A stretch of DNA of 13,238 nt. It comes from Syntrophaceae bacterium UBA1062. GTDB taxonomy: Bacteria; Desulfobacterota; Desulfomonilia; UBA1062. Both the position numbers and the translations under genes were made by a program. The notes under the pieces were generated by a model, which saw only the letters and a list, made by a program, of their open reading frames with translations, was not told the origin of the DNA and searched no databases. Within the stretch, counting starts at the first letter, position 1; every line of letters starts with the position of its first letter. Positions 1 to 5,833 of this stretch are shown piece after piece. The stretch lies in contig DCDF01000217.1 in the NCBI GenBank assembly GCA_002316295.1, positions 1 through 13,238 of the forward strand, written 5' to 3'.

Positions 1-50
1 TCACATGTCGAGACCTGACCCCATGATTTGTGTGACCCCATGATATGTGA
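1..50. repeat. Tandem 17-bp direct repeat at the left edge
   Basis: Two directly abutting 17-bp units, TGACCCCATGATTTGTG at 16-32 and TGACCCCATGATATGTG at 33-49, differ at one base. They are enclosed by a short inverted pair, TCACAT at 1-6 and ATGTGA at 45-50. The array touches the window edge, so more copies may lie outside. From memory, similar 'gacctgacccc' sequence occurs beside IS200/REP-associated tyrosine transposases in related bacteria. No transposase is visible here, so that link is inference only. Confidence 0.55.
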
Positions 51-89
51 CTCCGTTGTAATTCTTCAGCAATTTGTATCCGCATCGAA

Positions 90-257
90 ATGGCCTGGTT
101 TCAGAAGGAATTGTCACTGCCGGGCAACGCACACTTCGCCGCGAGCGGACGCTGCACAATCCCTTGTCCTCATTGCGCCTGCATCCGCCGGGCCGCGGAA
201 TGGGGCATCACGGACGATTATTTCGAGATGCCGGGCTTGCCCAAGGGCCGACGCTGA
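90..257 (+). CDS. Possible small cysteine-rich protein (55 aa), function unknown
   Basis: An ATG at 90 opens a 55-residue reading frame that stops with TGA at 255-257. This is 5 nt before the end of the convergent SCP2-like gene, a tidy arrangement that favours a real gene. The product has a cysteine cluster at residues 22-31 (CTIPCPHCAC), which could bind zinc or another metal. Its C-terminal half looks like ordinary protein (AAEWGITDDYFEMPG). The first residues (WFQKELSLP) recall the start of YjbQ/UPF0047 proteins, but the rest does not match, so I do not assign that family. No good Shine-Dalgarno is visible, and the frame is open upstream to position 51. It could be a gene remnant next to the repeat at 1-50. 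Confidence 0.4.
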   Translation: MAWFQKELSLPGNAHFAASGRCTIPCPHCACIRRAAEWGITDDYFEMPGLPKGRR

Positions 258-262
258 CGCCG

Positions 263-1051
263 CTATTTTTTCGCGGGCAGGAGCATGTCCTGTATGCGCA
301 TCATGAACGACCCGATGTTGCCCGCGTATTCGGGCGAGCCCTCGAGCCTGATGTCGCCGTCCGCGGTGGCGGTCACGATGTCCTTGTTCTCGGCCAGCAC
401 ACGGTAGGCTCCTTCTATGCCGTTGAAGCGCATGTGCACGAAAGGCGCCTTGCGGCCGTAGTGGCCGCGGCCGGACTTGGTCTTGCCCGCCTTCACCCTC
501 AGGTACGCAGCAGGCCCGTCCGGATCGACCGACATCTGGTAGATGCGGTCGGGCTGCTTGAGGGTCCAGGCCGCCATGTCCTCGTCGCCGCCCTTGTTGA
601 GCTGGCTCAGGGCGTTGGTGATCATGTACATGATCATCTTGACCTTGAGCTCGCGCTTGGCCGGGTTCTTGGGATTGACGTTGGGCATGAGGATGAGCAG
701 GCCGAGAAGGAGCATGACGAGCCTCATGAGGAGCGGGAGCTTCCAGACCCCTTTCGGCAGGCCGCCGAAGACCGGTATGCCTCCGGTGAAGAGCGCGTTC
801 ATCCCGGCCGCATGCTTGAAGAGGAGCGCAATGTCTGGGCCGGGGTGAATTCCCTGGATCACGTCGAGCCCGCCATTTTTGAACTCCAGGTAGGCGCCGA
901 TGTCCGAGTCCTTTACTGCGAGCTGGATGACGCCGTCGAAGCCCGACAGGAGCTTCTTCAGAGGGCCTTTGTCCTCCTCGTGAAGCACCTTGAAGAGGGG
1001 CATGATGGACCTGAGCACGATCCGGTTCGTGAGCATCACCTTGTCTGTCAT
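263..1051 (-). CDS. SCP2-like (sterol-carrier-type) lipid-binding domain protein
   Basis: 262 residues, last gene of the minus-strand operon. Residues about 168-257 resemble the SCP2 sterol-transfer fold: a V-x-D-x-D...AYL strand pattern, then 'FNGIEGAYRVLAENKD' and 'GDIRLEGSPEYAGNI'. Residues about 38-105 repeat the same pattern in weaker form ('IQLAVKDSDIGAYLEFK', then 'LLFKHAAGMNALFTGG'), so the protein appears to be a tandem duplication. A very hydrophobic stretch lies between them at about 104-122. SCP2-like domains bind acyl chains, sterols or acyl-CoA in a cavity. The specific ligand cannot be seen. The ATG at 1051 is chosen because GAGGTGG precedes it and it begins 11 nt after the transketolase stop. 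Extending the frame upstream would run into the transketolase gene. No clear terminator follows. Confidence 0.7.
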   Translation of the reverse strand: MTDKVMLTNRIVLRSIMPLFKVLHEEDKGPLKKLLSGFDGVIQLAVKDSDIGAYLEFKNGGLDVIQGIHPGPDIALLFKHAAGMNALFTGGIPVFGGLPKGVWKLPLLMRLVMLLLGLLILMPNVNPKNPAKRELKVKMIMYMITNALSQLNKGGDEDMAAWTLKQPDRIYQMSVDPDGPAAYLRVKAGKTKSGRGHYGRKAPFVHMRFNGIEGAYRVLAENKDIVTATADGDIRLEGSPEYAGNIGSFMMRIQDMLLPAKK

Positions 1052-1062
1052 GGCCGCCACCT

Positions 1063-2070
1063 CTATGCCTCGTCTTCCCAGTCTTCGTCTTCTTCTATCT
1101 CCAGGCGCATGAGCTCGCCCACGGTCTCGACGATGCCGTCGGCGTCGAATTTGTAGTGGTGGTAAAGGTCTTCGGGGTAGCCCACGATGGAGTAGCAGTC
1201 GGGCACGCCGAGCTTTCTGAAGGCGCATGCCTTGCCGTTCTCCACGATGACCTCGGCCACGGCGGAGCCGAGGCCGCCCATGACGTTGTGCTCTTCGACC
1301 GTGATGATGCGGCGCGTGTCCGTCACCGCCTTGATGATCGCGTCTCGGTCGATGGGCTTGATGGTGTGCATGTTGATGACGCGGGCACTCAGACCCTGCC
1401 TGTCGAGAACATCCGCAGCGCGCATGGCCTGGAGCACCCCTACGCCGCATGCGATGATGGCGACGTCCCGGCCGTCACGCATGGTGATGGCCCTGCCGAT
1501 GGCGTAGCCGTAGTCCTGTGTCTTGTTGACGGGCGGCTCGAAGCCTCTCCCCACGCGGATATACACGGGCCCGGGCCACTCCATGGCCGCAACCACGGCG
1601 TTGCCCGTCTCGATGCCGTCGGCCGGAACGATCACGGTCATGTTCGCGAACGACCTCATGACCGCCAGGTCTTCGGTGCAGTGATGGGTGGAGCCCGCCT
1701 GGCCGAACGAGATGCCCGCATGAGTGGAGATGATCTTGACGTTCAGGTTCTGGTAGCAGATGTCCGTGCGCACCTGCTCGGCGCTGCGCAGCGCCGTGAA
1801 CGCGGCGAAGGTGGAGACCACCGGCCTCAGGCCGGCCTGGGCGAGGCCAGCCGCCATGCCGAACATGGTGTTCTCGGCAATGCCCACATTGAAGAACCTC
1901 TCCGGAAACTTCTTCCCGAAACGCCCGATCTTGGTCGAGCTCGCGAGGTCCGCAGTGAGCGCCACGAGATCGGGATATCTTTCTCCCAGCTGGGAGAGCA
2001 CCTCGCCGTATACTTCGGCCTGGGTCAGCTTGTCGCCGTCTGTAACCGACCATGTCATGCCTTCAGCCAT
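1063..2070 (-). CDS. Transketolase, C-terminal subunit (pyrimidine-binding and C-terminal domains)
   Basis: 335 residues, the second half of a transketolase carried as a separate polypeptide. Residues 58-78 hold the ThDP pyrimidine-domain signature, 'RFFNVGIAENTMFGMAAGLA', with E66 as the expected catalytic glutamate that activates the cofactor. Residues 123-139 hold the substrate-side motif 'GQAGSTHHCTEDLAVMR'. The C-terminal transketolase domain runs from about 195 to 325 with 'VEEHNVMGGLGSAVAE' at 258-273. It should form an alpha2-beta2 enzyme with the N-terminal subunit encoded 10 nt upstream, transferring two-carbon ketol units between ketose and aldose-like substrates. GGAGGGG just before the ATG at 2070 supports that start over the Met at residue 5. 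The acidic tail (EIEEDEDWEDEA) is unusual. Sugar substrates are not proven; the neighbours are not pentose-phosphate genes. Confidence 0.93.
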   Translation of the reverse strand: MAEGMTWSVTDGDKLTQAEVYGEVLSQLGERYPDLVALTADLASSTKIGRFGKKFPERFFNVGIAENTMFGMAAGLAQAGLRPVVSTFAAFTALRSAEQVRTDICYQNLNVKIISTHAGISFGQAGSTHHCTEDLAVMRSFANMTVIVPADGIETGNAVVAAMEWPGPVYIRVGRGFEPPVNKTQDYGYAIGRAITMRDGRDVAIIACGVGVLQAMRAADVLDRQGLSARVINMHTIKPIDRDAIIKAVTDTRRIITVEEHNVMGGLGSAVAEVIVENGKACAFRKLGVPDCYSIVGYPEDLYHHYKFDADGIVETVGELMRLEIEEDEDWEDEA

Positions 2071-2080
2071 ATACCCCTCC

Positions 2081-2929
2081 TCAACCGAGCAGAGCCCGGT
2101 AATAGGTGTCCACGCTCTTCAGGGCCTCGTCCCTCAGATCGGAGTTGAGCCCGCCGTAATGCCACTGCGCCTGGCCCTCCATGAGGCCCACACACTTGCC
2201 CTTGACGGTTTTGCAGATGATGGCGCAGGGCTTGCCGCTTACAGACTGCGCCTGCTCAACGGCCGAGCCGATGGCCGCGAAGTCGTGGCCGTCGATGGTG
2301 AGCGCCTCCCACCCGAAGGCCCTGAACTTCTCGTCGATGGGCTCCAGCGTGGTGATCTTCTCGGTGGGGCCGTCGATCATGAGGCCGTTGCGGTCCACGA
2401 AGGCGGTGAGATTGTCGAGCCTGTGGTGGCCCGCCAGGATGGCGGCCTCCCAGATCGTCCCCTCGCACAGCTCGCCGTCTCCCATCATCACGTAGGTGCG
2501 ATAATTCTTTTTCTGGAGCTTGGCCCCGACAGCGAGACCGACACCGATGGCCAGCCCGTGGCCGAGCGAGCCGGTGGAAGCGTCGCAGCCCTTGACCTTC
2601 AGGCTGTCCAGGTGCATGCCGAAGGGGCTTCCGGTCTTGTTGAAGTCCTTCAGCAGAGCTTTGTCGAAGTAGCCCCTGGCCGCCAGCACCGACGCCCAGC
2701 CGACCCCTCCATGACCCTTGCTCAGGATGAACCGATCGCGGTCGGCCCAGTCGGGCCGTGCGGGGTCGATGTTGAGATACTTGAAGTAGAGAGCCACGAG
2801 AACATCGGTCTGAGAGAGCGATCCACCGATATGCGACCCCCCGCAGGTGAAGGTGGTCTCGATGATCGTCTTCCTGATATCCCAAGAAATCTGTGTCAGT
2901 TCACTTATCTCTTCCGGCGTGAGCGGCAT
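2081..2929 (-). CDS. Transketolase, N-terminal subunit (ThDP pyrophosphate-binding domain)
   Basis: 282 residues, the usual length for stand-alone N-terminal transketolase subunits. Visible motifs in order: 'GGSHIGGSLSQTDVL' at 30-44, 'LSKGHGGVGWA' at 69-79, 'TGSLGHGLAIGVGLA' at 119-133, and the Mg-ThDP motif starting 'GDGELCEG' at 150-157 and ending near N181 ('DRNGLMIDG'). 'IDGHDFAAI' at 212-220 is also typical. The ATG at 2929 is chosen because AAAGGAGG lies 8 nt upstream. A longer frame from 2977 would add 16 residues and overlap the end of the DUF362 gene. With the next gene it forms a split transketolase. Such splitting is common in archaea and in bacterial clusters outside central metabolism. 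ThDP-dependent ketol transfer is secure; the physiological substrate is unknown. Confidence 0.93.
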   Translation of the reverse strand: MPLTPEEISELTQISWDIRKTIIETTFTCGGSHIGGSLSQTDVLVALYFKYLNIDPARPDWADRDRFILSKGHGGVGWASVLAARGYFDKALLKDFNKTGSPFGMHLDSLKVKGCDASTGSLGHGLAIGVGLAVGAKLQKKNYRTYVMMGDGELCEGTIWEAAILAGHHRLDNLTAFVDRNGLMIDGPTEKITTLEPIDEKFRAFGWEALTIDGHDFAAIGSAVEQAQSVSGKPCAIICKTVKGKCVGLMEGQAQWHYGGLNSDLRDEALKSVDTYYRALLG

Positions 2930-2937
2930 CTTGAACG

Positions 2938-2945
2938 CCTCCTTT
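2938..2945 (-). promoter_or_regulatory. Strong Shine-Dalgarno site fixing the transketolase N-subunit start
   Basis: On the minus strand this reads AAAGGAGG, 8 nt before the ATG at 2929. It decides between that start and the upstream in-frame start at 2977. Confidence 0.85.
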
Positions 2946-2958
2946 CCATTTCTCCAGG

Positions 2959-4248
2959 CTAAAAAGCCCTGTGCCACGCTTTATTGACAAATTTCACAAT
3001 GCTGTTGAGGACCACGAGCGGAACATCCCGCACGTCGAACAGGGGCGAGGGCATGCCGAACGCCATCGGCAGCACGCTCGTGAGCTGGACGGCGCCGATG
3101 GGGCACCCCTTGACCCGCTTGATCTTCCCGGCCCTGATATTGCCCCTGACCTCGGTGCAGTCGCCGATGAGGAGGCAGAGCCCGTTTCCCGCATCCACGT
3201 CGCCGTCATAGATGCCGGTGACGATCGCGCCTTCTTTCGCGTTCTTCAGCGAGCCGGGCCTGCGCGCGTCGATGGTGCCCAGGCTGCCCTTGACCGCTGC
3301 CATGCACCCCCCGTAGCAGATCTGGTTCGTGTTCGGTCCGATCCCCTCGTAGAAGCGGATCCTCGTGTCCAGCTTCTGCATATCCTGGAACTGGCTGACG
3401 ATGCCCGAGGTCTTTGCCGCGAGCTCTTCGACGGTCACGTCTCCCAGCACGCTCACCGAGTCTGGATCGATCGATCCATAGCCTCGCTCGGAGGCGATCC
3501 GCAGGTGGTTCACCTGCTCGGGCCGATAGCCGAGGATCTGAGCTGCGACAGTGTCGGCTGCGATGGGGTCGTTGCTGATCATGATCAGCCCCAGATGGAA
3601 AGGCTTGGCGCACGACTCGAACCCGTGGCCGATGATCACGGCATCCGAGATGACCATGTCGGGATAGCCGATCTCGAGGACGTCCACGATCTTGTCGTTC
3701 AGCCGGTCGTCGTGGAAGAGCATGCGCTCCTTGTGAAGAAGGCTTCCGATGTTGAGCTTCAGCGCATTGGTGATCTCGCAGCAGATGTGATACTTGAGCT
3801 TGGGCATCCAGATCTTGAAATCCGCGTCGTGGATGAGGCGGGGGCACAGGAGCGTCTTGTGGAACTTGCCCTTCTTGAGCGTCACCTTCTCGTACCGGTC
3901 CTCGTTGAAGTCGACGATGGGAACCCCGTGCCTCCGGCCCATGTCGTAGTAGCCCGATTCTTTGAAGTTGAGCCGGGTGGGTATGGCATAGCCGCCGGAT
4001 TCGCCGATCGAAAGATCGGTGATGCCGGGAAAGCTCCGGACCTTGTCCGCCACGACGCCGACCAGCTCGGGATGAGTGAAGGCGTGCTGCGAGTAGTTCT
4101 TGTTGGCGAACACCACGTTGGGCTTGATCAGCACCCTGCCTTGCGGCCTGCGTCCGAGCAGCTCGAATCCCTCGTTCACGACCGCGTTCATCTTCTCCGG
4201 ATCGTATCTGTCGACCCTTCGCAGCAGAACCCATCGGCTTTTGGACAT
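2959..4248 (-). CDS. DUF362 domain protein
   Basis: 429 residues. DUF362 hallmarks are clear: 'RVLIKPNVVF' at 38-47, 'LSIGESGGYAIPTR' at 79-92, 'DADFKIWMPKLKYH' at 141-154 and 'SNDPIAADTVAAQILGY' at 225-241. Many DUF362 proteins end in a 2[4Fe-4S] ferredoxin domain. This one does not, but it has its own cysteines near the C terminus (C311, C315, C358, C364, C382), which could hold a cluster or disulfides. The biochemical role of DUF362 is not established, and I assign none. The ATG at 4248 follows AAAAGGAGG with 6-nt spacing; the alternative start 10 residues upstream lacks this. It sits 29 nt before the transketolase genes and 79 nt after the SDR gene, so it is probably part of the same pathway. 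Confidence 0.88.
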   Translation of the reverse strand: MSKSRWVLLRRVDRYDPEKMNAVVNEGFELLGRRPQGRVLIKPNVVFANKNYSQHAFTHPELVGVVADKVRSFPGITDLSIGESGGYAIPTRLNFKESGYYDMGRRHGVPIVDFNEDRYEKVTLKKGKFHKTLLCPRLIHDADFKIWMPKLKYHICCEITNALKLNIGSLLHKERMLFHDDRLNDKIVDVLEIGYPDMVISDAVIIGHGFESCAKPFHLGLIMISNDPIAADTVAAQILGYRPEQVNHLRIASERGYGSIDPDSVSVLGDVTVEELAAKTSGIVSQFQDMQKLDTRIRFYEGIGPNTNQICYGGCMAAVKGSLGTIDARRPGSLKNAKEGAIVTGIYDGDVDAGNGLCLLIGDCTEVRGNIRAGKIKRVKGCPIGAVQLTSVLPMAFGMPSPLFDVRDVPLVVLNSIVKFVNKAWHRAF

Positions 4249-4338
4249 CACATTCCTCCTTTTCCGTGGTGCATGCATCCAGAGCAGGCGCCTCTGCGGG
4301 CGCCGGCATCGCTTGTATTCCCCCGTTTCATGAACGGG
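4249..4338. other. Mid-operon spacer with two short hairpins
   Basis: The 79-nt gap between the SDR and DUF362 genes is the longest inside the operon after the regulator-VOC junction. It holds GGCGCC-TCTGCG-GGCGCC at 4287-4304. A second hairpin, CCCGTT-TCATG-AACGGG at 4322-4338, spans the SDR stop codon. Neither is followed by a T-run on the minus strand, so neither is a typical intrinsic terminator. They may be RNA-processing or partial attenuation signals. The strong Shine-Dalgarno of the DUF362 gene (4255-4263) ends this spacer. Confidence 0.45.
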
Positions 4339-5167
4339 TGCGCCCGATTTTCCTGCGCGCCAGCCACACGGTCGCGTCGGAAGTCGCCCGGGTGAGACGT
4401 CCGTTGCTCAGGCGGTGCATGAGATAGAGAAACCGCGTGAGCGGCCCGGGGATGCACAGGTACTGTCCCTTTGCCACGGCCTTCACGATGGCCGCGGCAG
4501 CGTATTCGGGGCTCATGATCCCTGCCAGGTTCTTCATGGCCCGGCCTTCGGCGGGCAGGGTCCTGGCCTCGTCGAGATTCATCGGTGTGTCGACCTCGGG
4601 CGGGCAGACAACGGTGAGCTTCATGCCCAGTGGCCTTAGCTCGTAGCGGAGACTGTCCGCGAAGCCCAGGAGCGCGGCCTTCGACGTGCCGTACGAGGTG
4701 TATCCGAACATGCCGAAGAGCCCGGCGGCCGAGGAGAGGATCACGATGTGGCCCTTTCTCGGCTTCATGGCGGCCAGCAGGGCGCTGATCATATTGCGGG
4801 TGCCGTAGAGATTGGTCTTGATGACCTCGTCGAACATGGCGTGGGTGATGTTCTCGAAGTGGTCCGCGTACTTGTTGATGCCGGCGCTGTTGACGAGGAT
4901 ATCCGGGGCCCCGTGCCGCTCTAGCGCGGCGGTCATTTTCCGGTCGACATCGACGTGGTCGGCCACGTCCACGGACAGGGTGCCGATCTTCTGCCCCGGG
5001 CTCAGCCTGGAGTTTTCAACGGCACGCGCCGCCTCCTGGAGCTTGTCCCGGTTCCGCGCCAGGAGGAGCACATCAGCGCCCCCGGCCGAAAAGAGCTTGC
5101 CCATTTCGAGGCCGATCCCGCTGGAGCCGCCGGTTATGTAGACCATTTTGCCCGCAAAGCTCTTCAT
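4328..5167 (-). CDS. Classical short-chain dehydrogenase/reductase, resembling 3-ketodihydrosphingosine reductase
   Basis: 279 residues with a Rossmann fold for NAD(P)H. Visible motifs: 'TGGSSGIG' at 12-19 (dinucleotide binding), D68 in 'SVDVAD', 'NSAG' at 93-96 (NNAG-type), S146, Y159 and K163 (catalytic S-Y-x3-K), then 'CPPEVDTP' at 188-195. R38 in 'LLARN' suggests NADPH preference. The pattern 'FGYTSYGTSKAALLGFADSLRYEL' and 'VVCPPEVDTP' recalls eukaryotic 3-ketodihydrosphingosine reductase and related long-chain ketone reductases. This hints at a hydrophobic ketone substrate, but SDR substrate prediction is unreliable. The start is set by ATGA: the ATG at 5167 overlaps the VOC gene stop by 4 nt, implying translational coupling, and AAGGGGGG lies just upstream. 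The C terminus has a hydrophobic-basic tail that may touch membranes. Confidence 0.88.
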   Translation of the reverse strand: MKSFAGKMVYITGGSSGIGLEMGKLFSAGGADVLLLARNRDKLQEAARAVENSRLSPGQKIGTLSVDVADHVDVDRKMTAALERHGAPDILVNSAGINKYADHFENITHAMFDEVIKTNLYGTRNMISALLAAMKPRKGHIVILSSAAGLFGMFGYTSYGTSKAALLGFADSLRYELRPLGMKLTVVCPPEVDTPMNLDEARTLPAEGRAMKNLAGIMSPEYAAAAIVKAVAKGQYLCIPGPLTRFLYLMHRLSNGRLTRATSDATVWLARRKIGRTRS

Positions 5168-5751
5168 GACCGGCCCCCCTTGAACGCTTCGACGGATACC
5201 GTGTCGCCCGTAATCCGGCCGAGGCTCACGAGCCACCGGGGCATACCGAGGTTGAAGCCGAAGGCCTTGGTCTCGATGAGCTCGAGGATCATTCCGGCCT
5301 TGGCCATGGTGTCGAGGTAGGCGAATCTGGTCGTGCCGCCTCCGGCATACGTGAGCGTGCCCTCCTGAAGCGGTGCTATGCCGAGGCTGCTCATGGTCTC
5401 GAGCGACTTTTCAAGGTTGCCCACCACAACGCCGAAGTGGTGAAACCCGAAGCCGGCCTCGCCAGGATGAGCGCGATAGATGTTGTCATCGCTGCCGTGG
5501 TACTGGATGAGCTCGACCTGGGTCTTGCCCGAGTATCCCACCGCAATGTCTACGGAAATGTCGATAGGCCGTCCACGAAATCGGCAGCTGAACTCTTTGA
5601 TCACCGGACAGTACCATTTCGATATGCCGAGCAGCATACGGTAGAAACGGGCACCCTCCTTGAGATCCGGCACAACCATTCCGATCTGGCATATGGGAGG
5701 AAGGTCCGGTACGTCGATACCCGCAAGGTTTTTCACTCTCTCTTCAAACAT
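5164..5751 (-). CDS. VOC-superfamily (glyoxalase-fold) metalloprotein, methylmalonyl-CoA-epimerase-like layout
   Basis: 195 residues with two beta-alpha-beta-beta-beta modules: residues about 18-88 ('CQIGMVVPDLKEGARFY' ... 'QVELIQY') and about 100-162 ('FHHFGVVVGNLEKSLETM' ... 'ILELIET'). The four positions that normally bind metal in glyoxalase I or methylmalonyl-CoA epimerase appear to be Q22, E80, H105 (or H104) and E157. The usual first-strand histidine is therefore a glutamine. Family enzymes use the metal to stabilise enolate intermediates in isomerisation, epimerisation or lyase reactions. The exact reaction here is unknown. It is the first structural gene after the regulator, 82 nt downstream of it, behind a candidate operator-promoter. 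The stop overlaps the SDR start by 4 nt, so the two proteins are probably made in concert. Confidence 0.82.
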   Translation of the reverse strand: MFEERVKNLAGIDVPDLPPICQIGMVVPDLKEGARFYRMLLGISKWYCPVIKEFSCRFRGRPIDISVDIAVGYSGKTQVELIQYHGSDDNIYRAHPGEAGFGFHHFGVVVGNLEKSLETMSSLGIAPLQEGTLTYAGGGTTRFAYLDTMAKAGMILELIETKAFGFNLGMPRWLVSLGRITGDTVSVEAFKGGRS

Positions 5752-5796
5752 TGGGCGCCCCCATCAGCCCGCATGAAAGGGCATGTCATATTGATA

Positions 5797-5825
5797 AAAG
5801 TAACACCGTTGATTTTATAAATCAA
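5797..5825 (-). promoter_or_regulatory. Candidate sigma-70 promoter for the VOC-SCP2 operon
   Basis: Reading the minus strand, TTGATT (5820-5825) is followed after exactly 17 nt by TACTTT (5797-5802), about 45 nt before the VOC start codon. The stretch is markedly AT-rich relative to its surroundings. An alternative -10 (TATAAA) lies inside the palindrome but has no good -35. Confidence 0.5.
5809..5825. promoter_or_regulatory. Perfect palindrome, candidate TetR operator
   Basis: TTGATTTTATAAATCAA is a perfect inverted repeat with 7-bp arms and a 3-bp spacer. This is a typical size for a TetR-family dimer site. It lies between the TetR gene and the first structural gene and covers the -35 element of the candidate promoter, so a bound repressor would block transcription. 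I did not find a matching copy in front of the regulator gene itself. Assignment to this regulator is inference from position and symmetry. Confidence 0.55.
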
Positions 5826-5833
5826 GCAAGGTT

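Noticed and set aside
619..636. Perfect 18-bp palindrome TGATCATGTACATGATCA
   Set aside because: It lies inside the SCP2-like gene and is explained by codons for a Met-Ile-Met-Tyr-Met-Ile run. A role as an operator in mid-gene is unlikely.
2971..4395. Plus-strand open frame of 474 codons opposite the DUF362 gene
   Set aside because: The minus-strand frame has clear DUF362 motifs and a strong Shine-Dalgarno. The plus-strand product is Asp/Val/Leu-rich shadow sequence.
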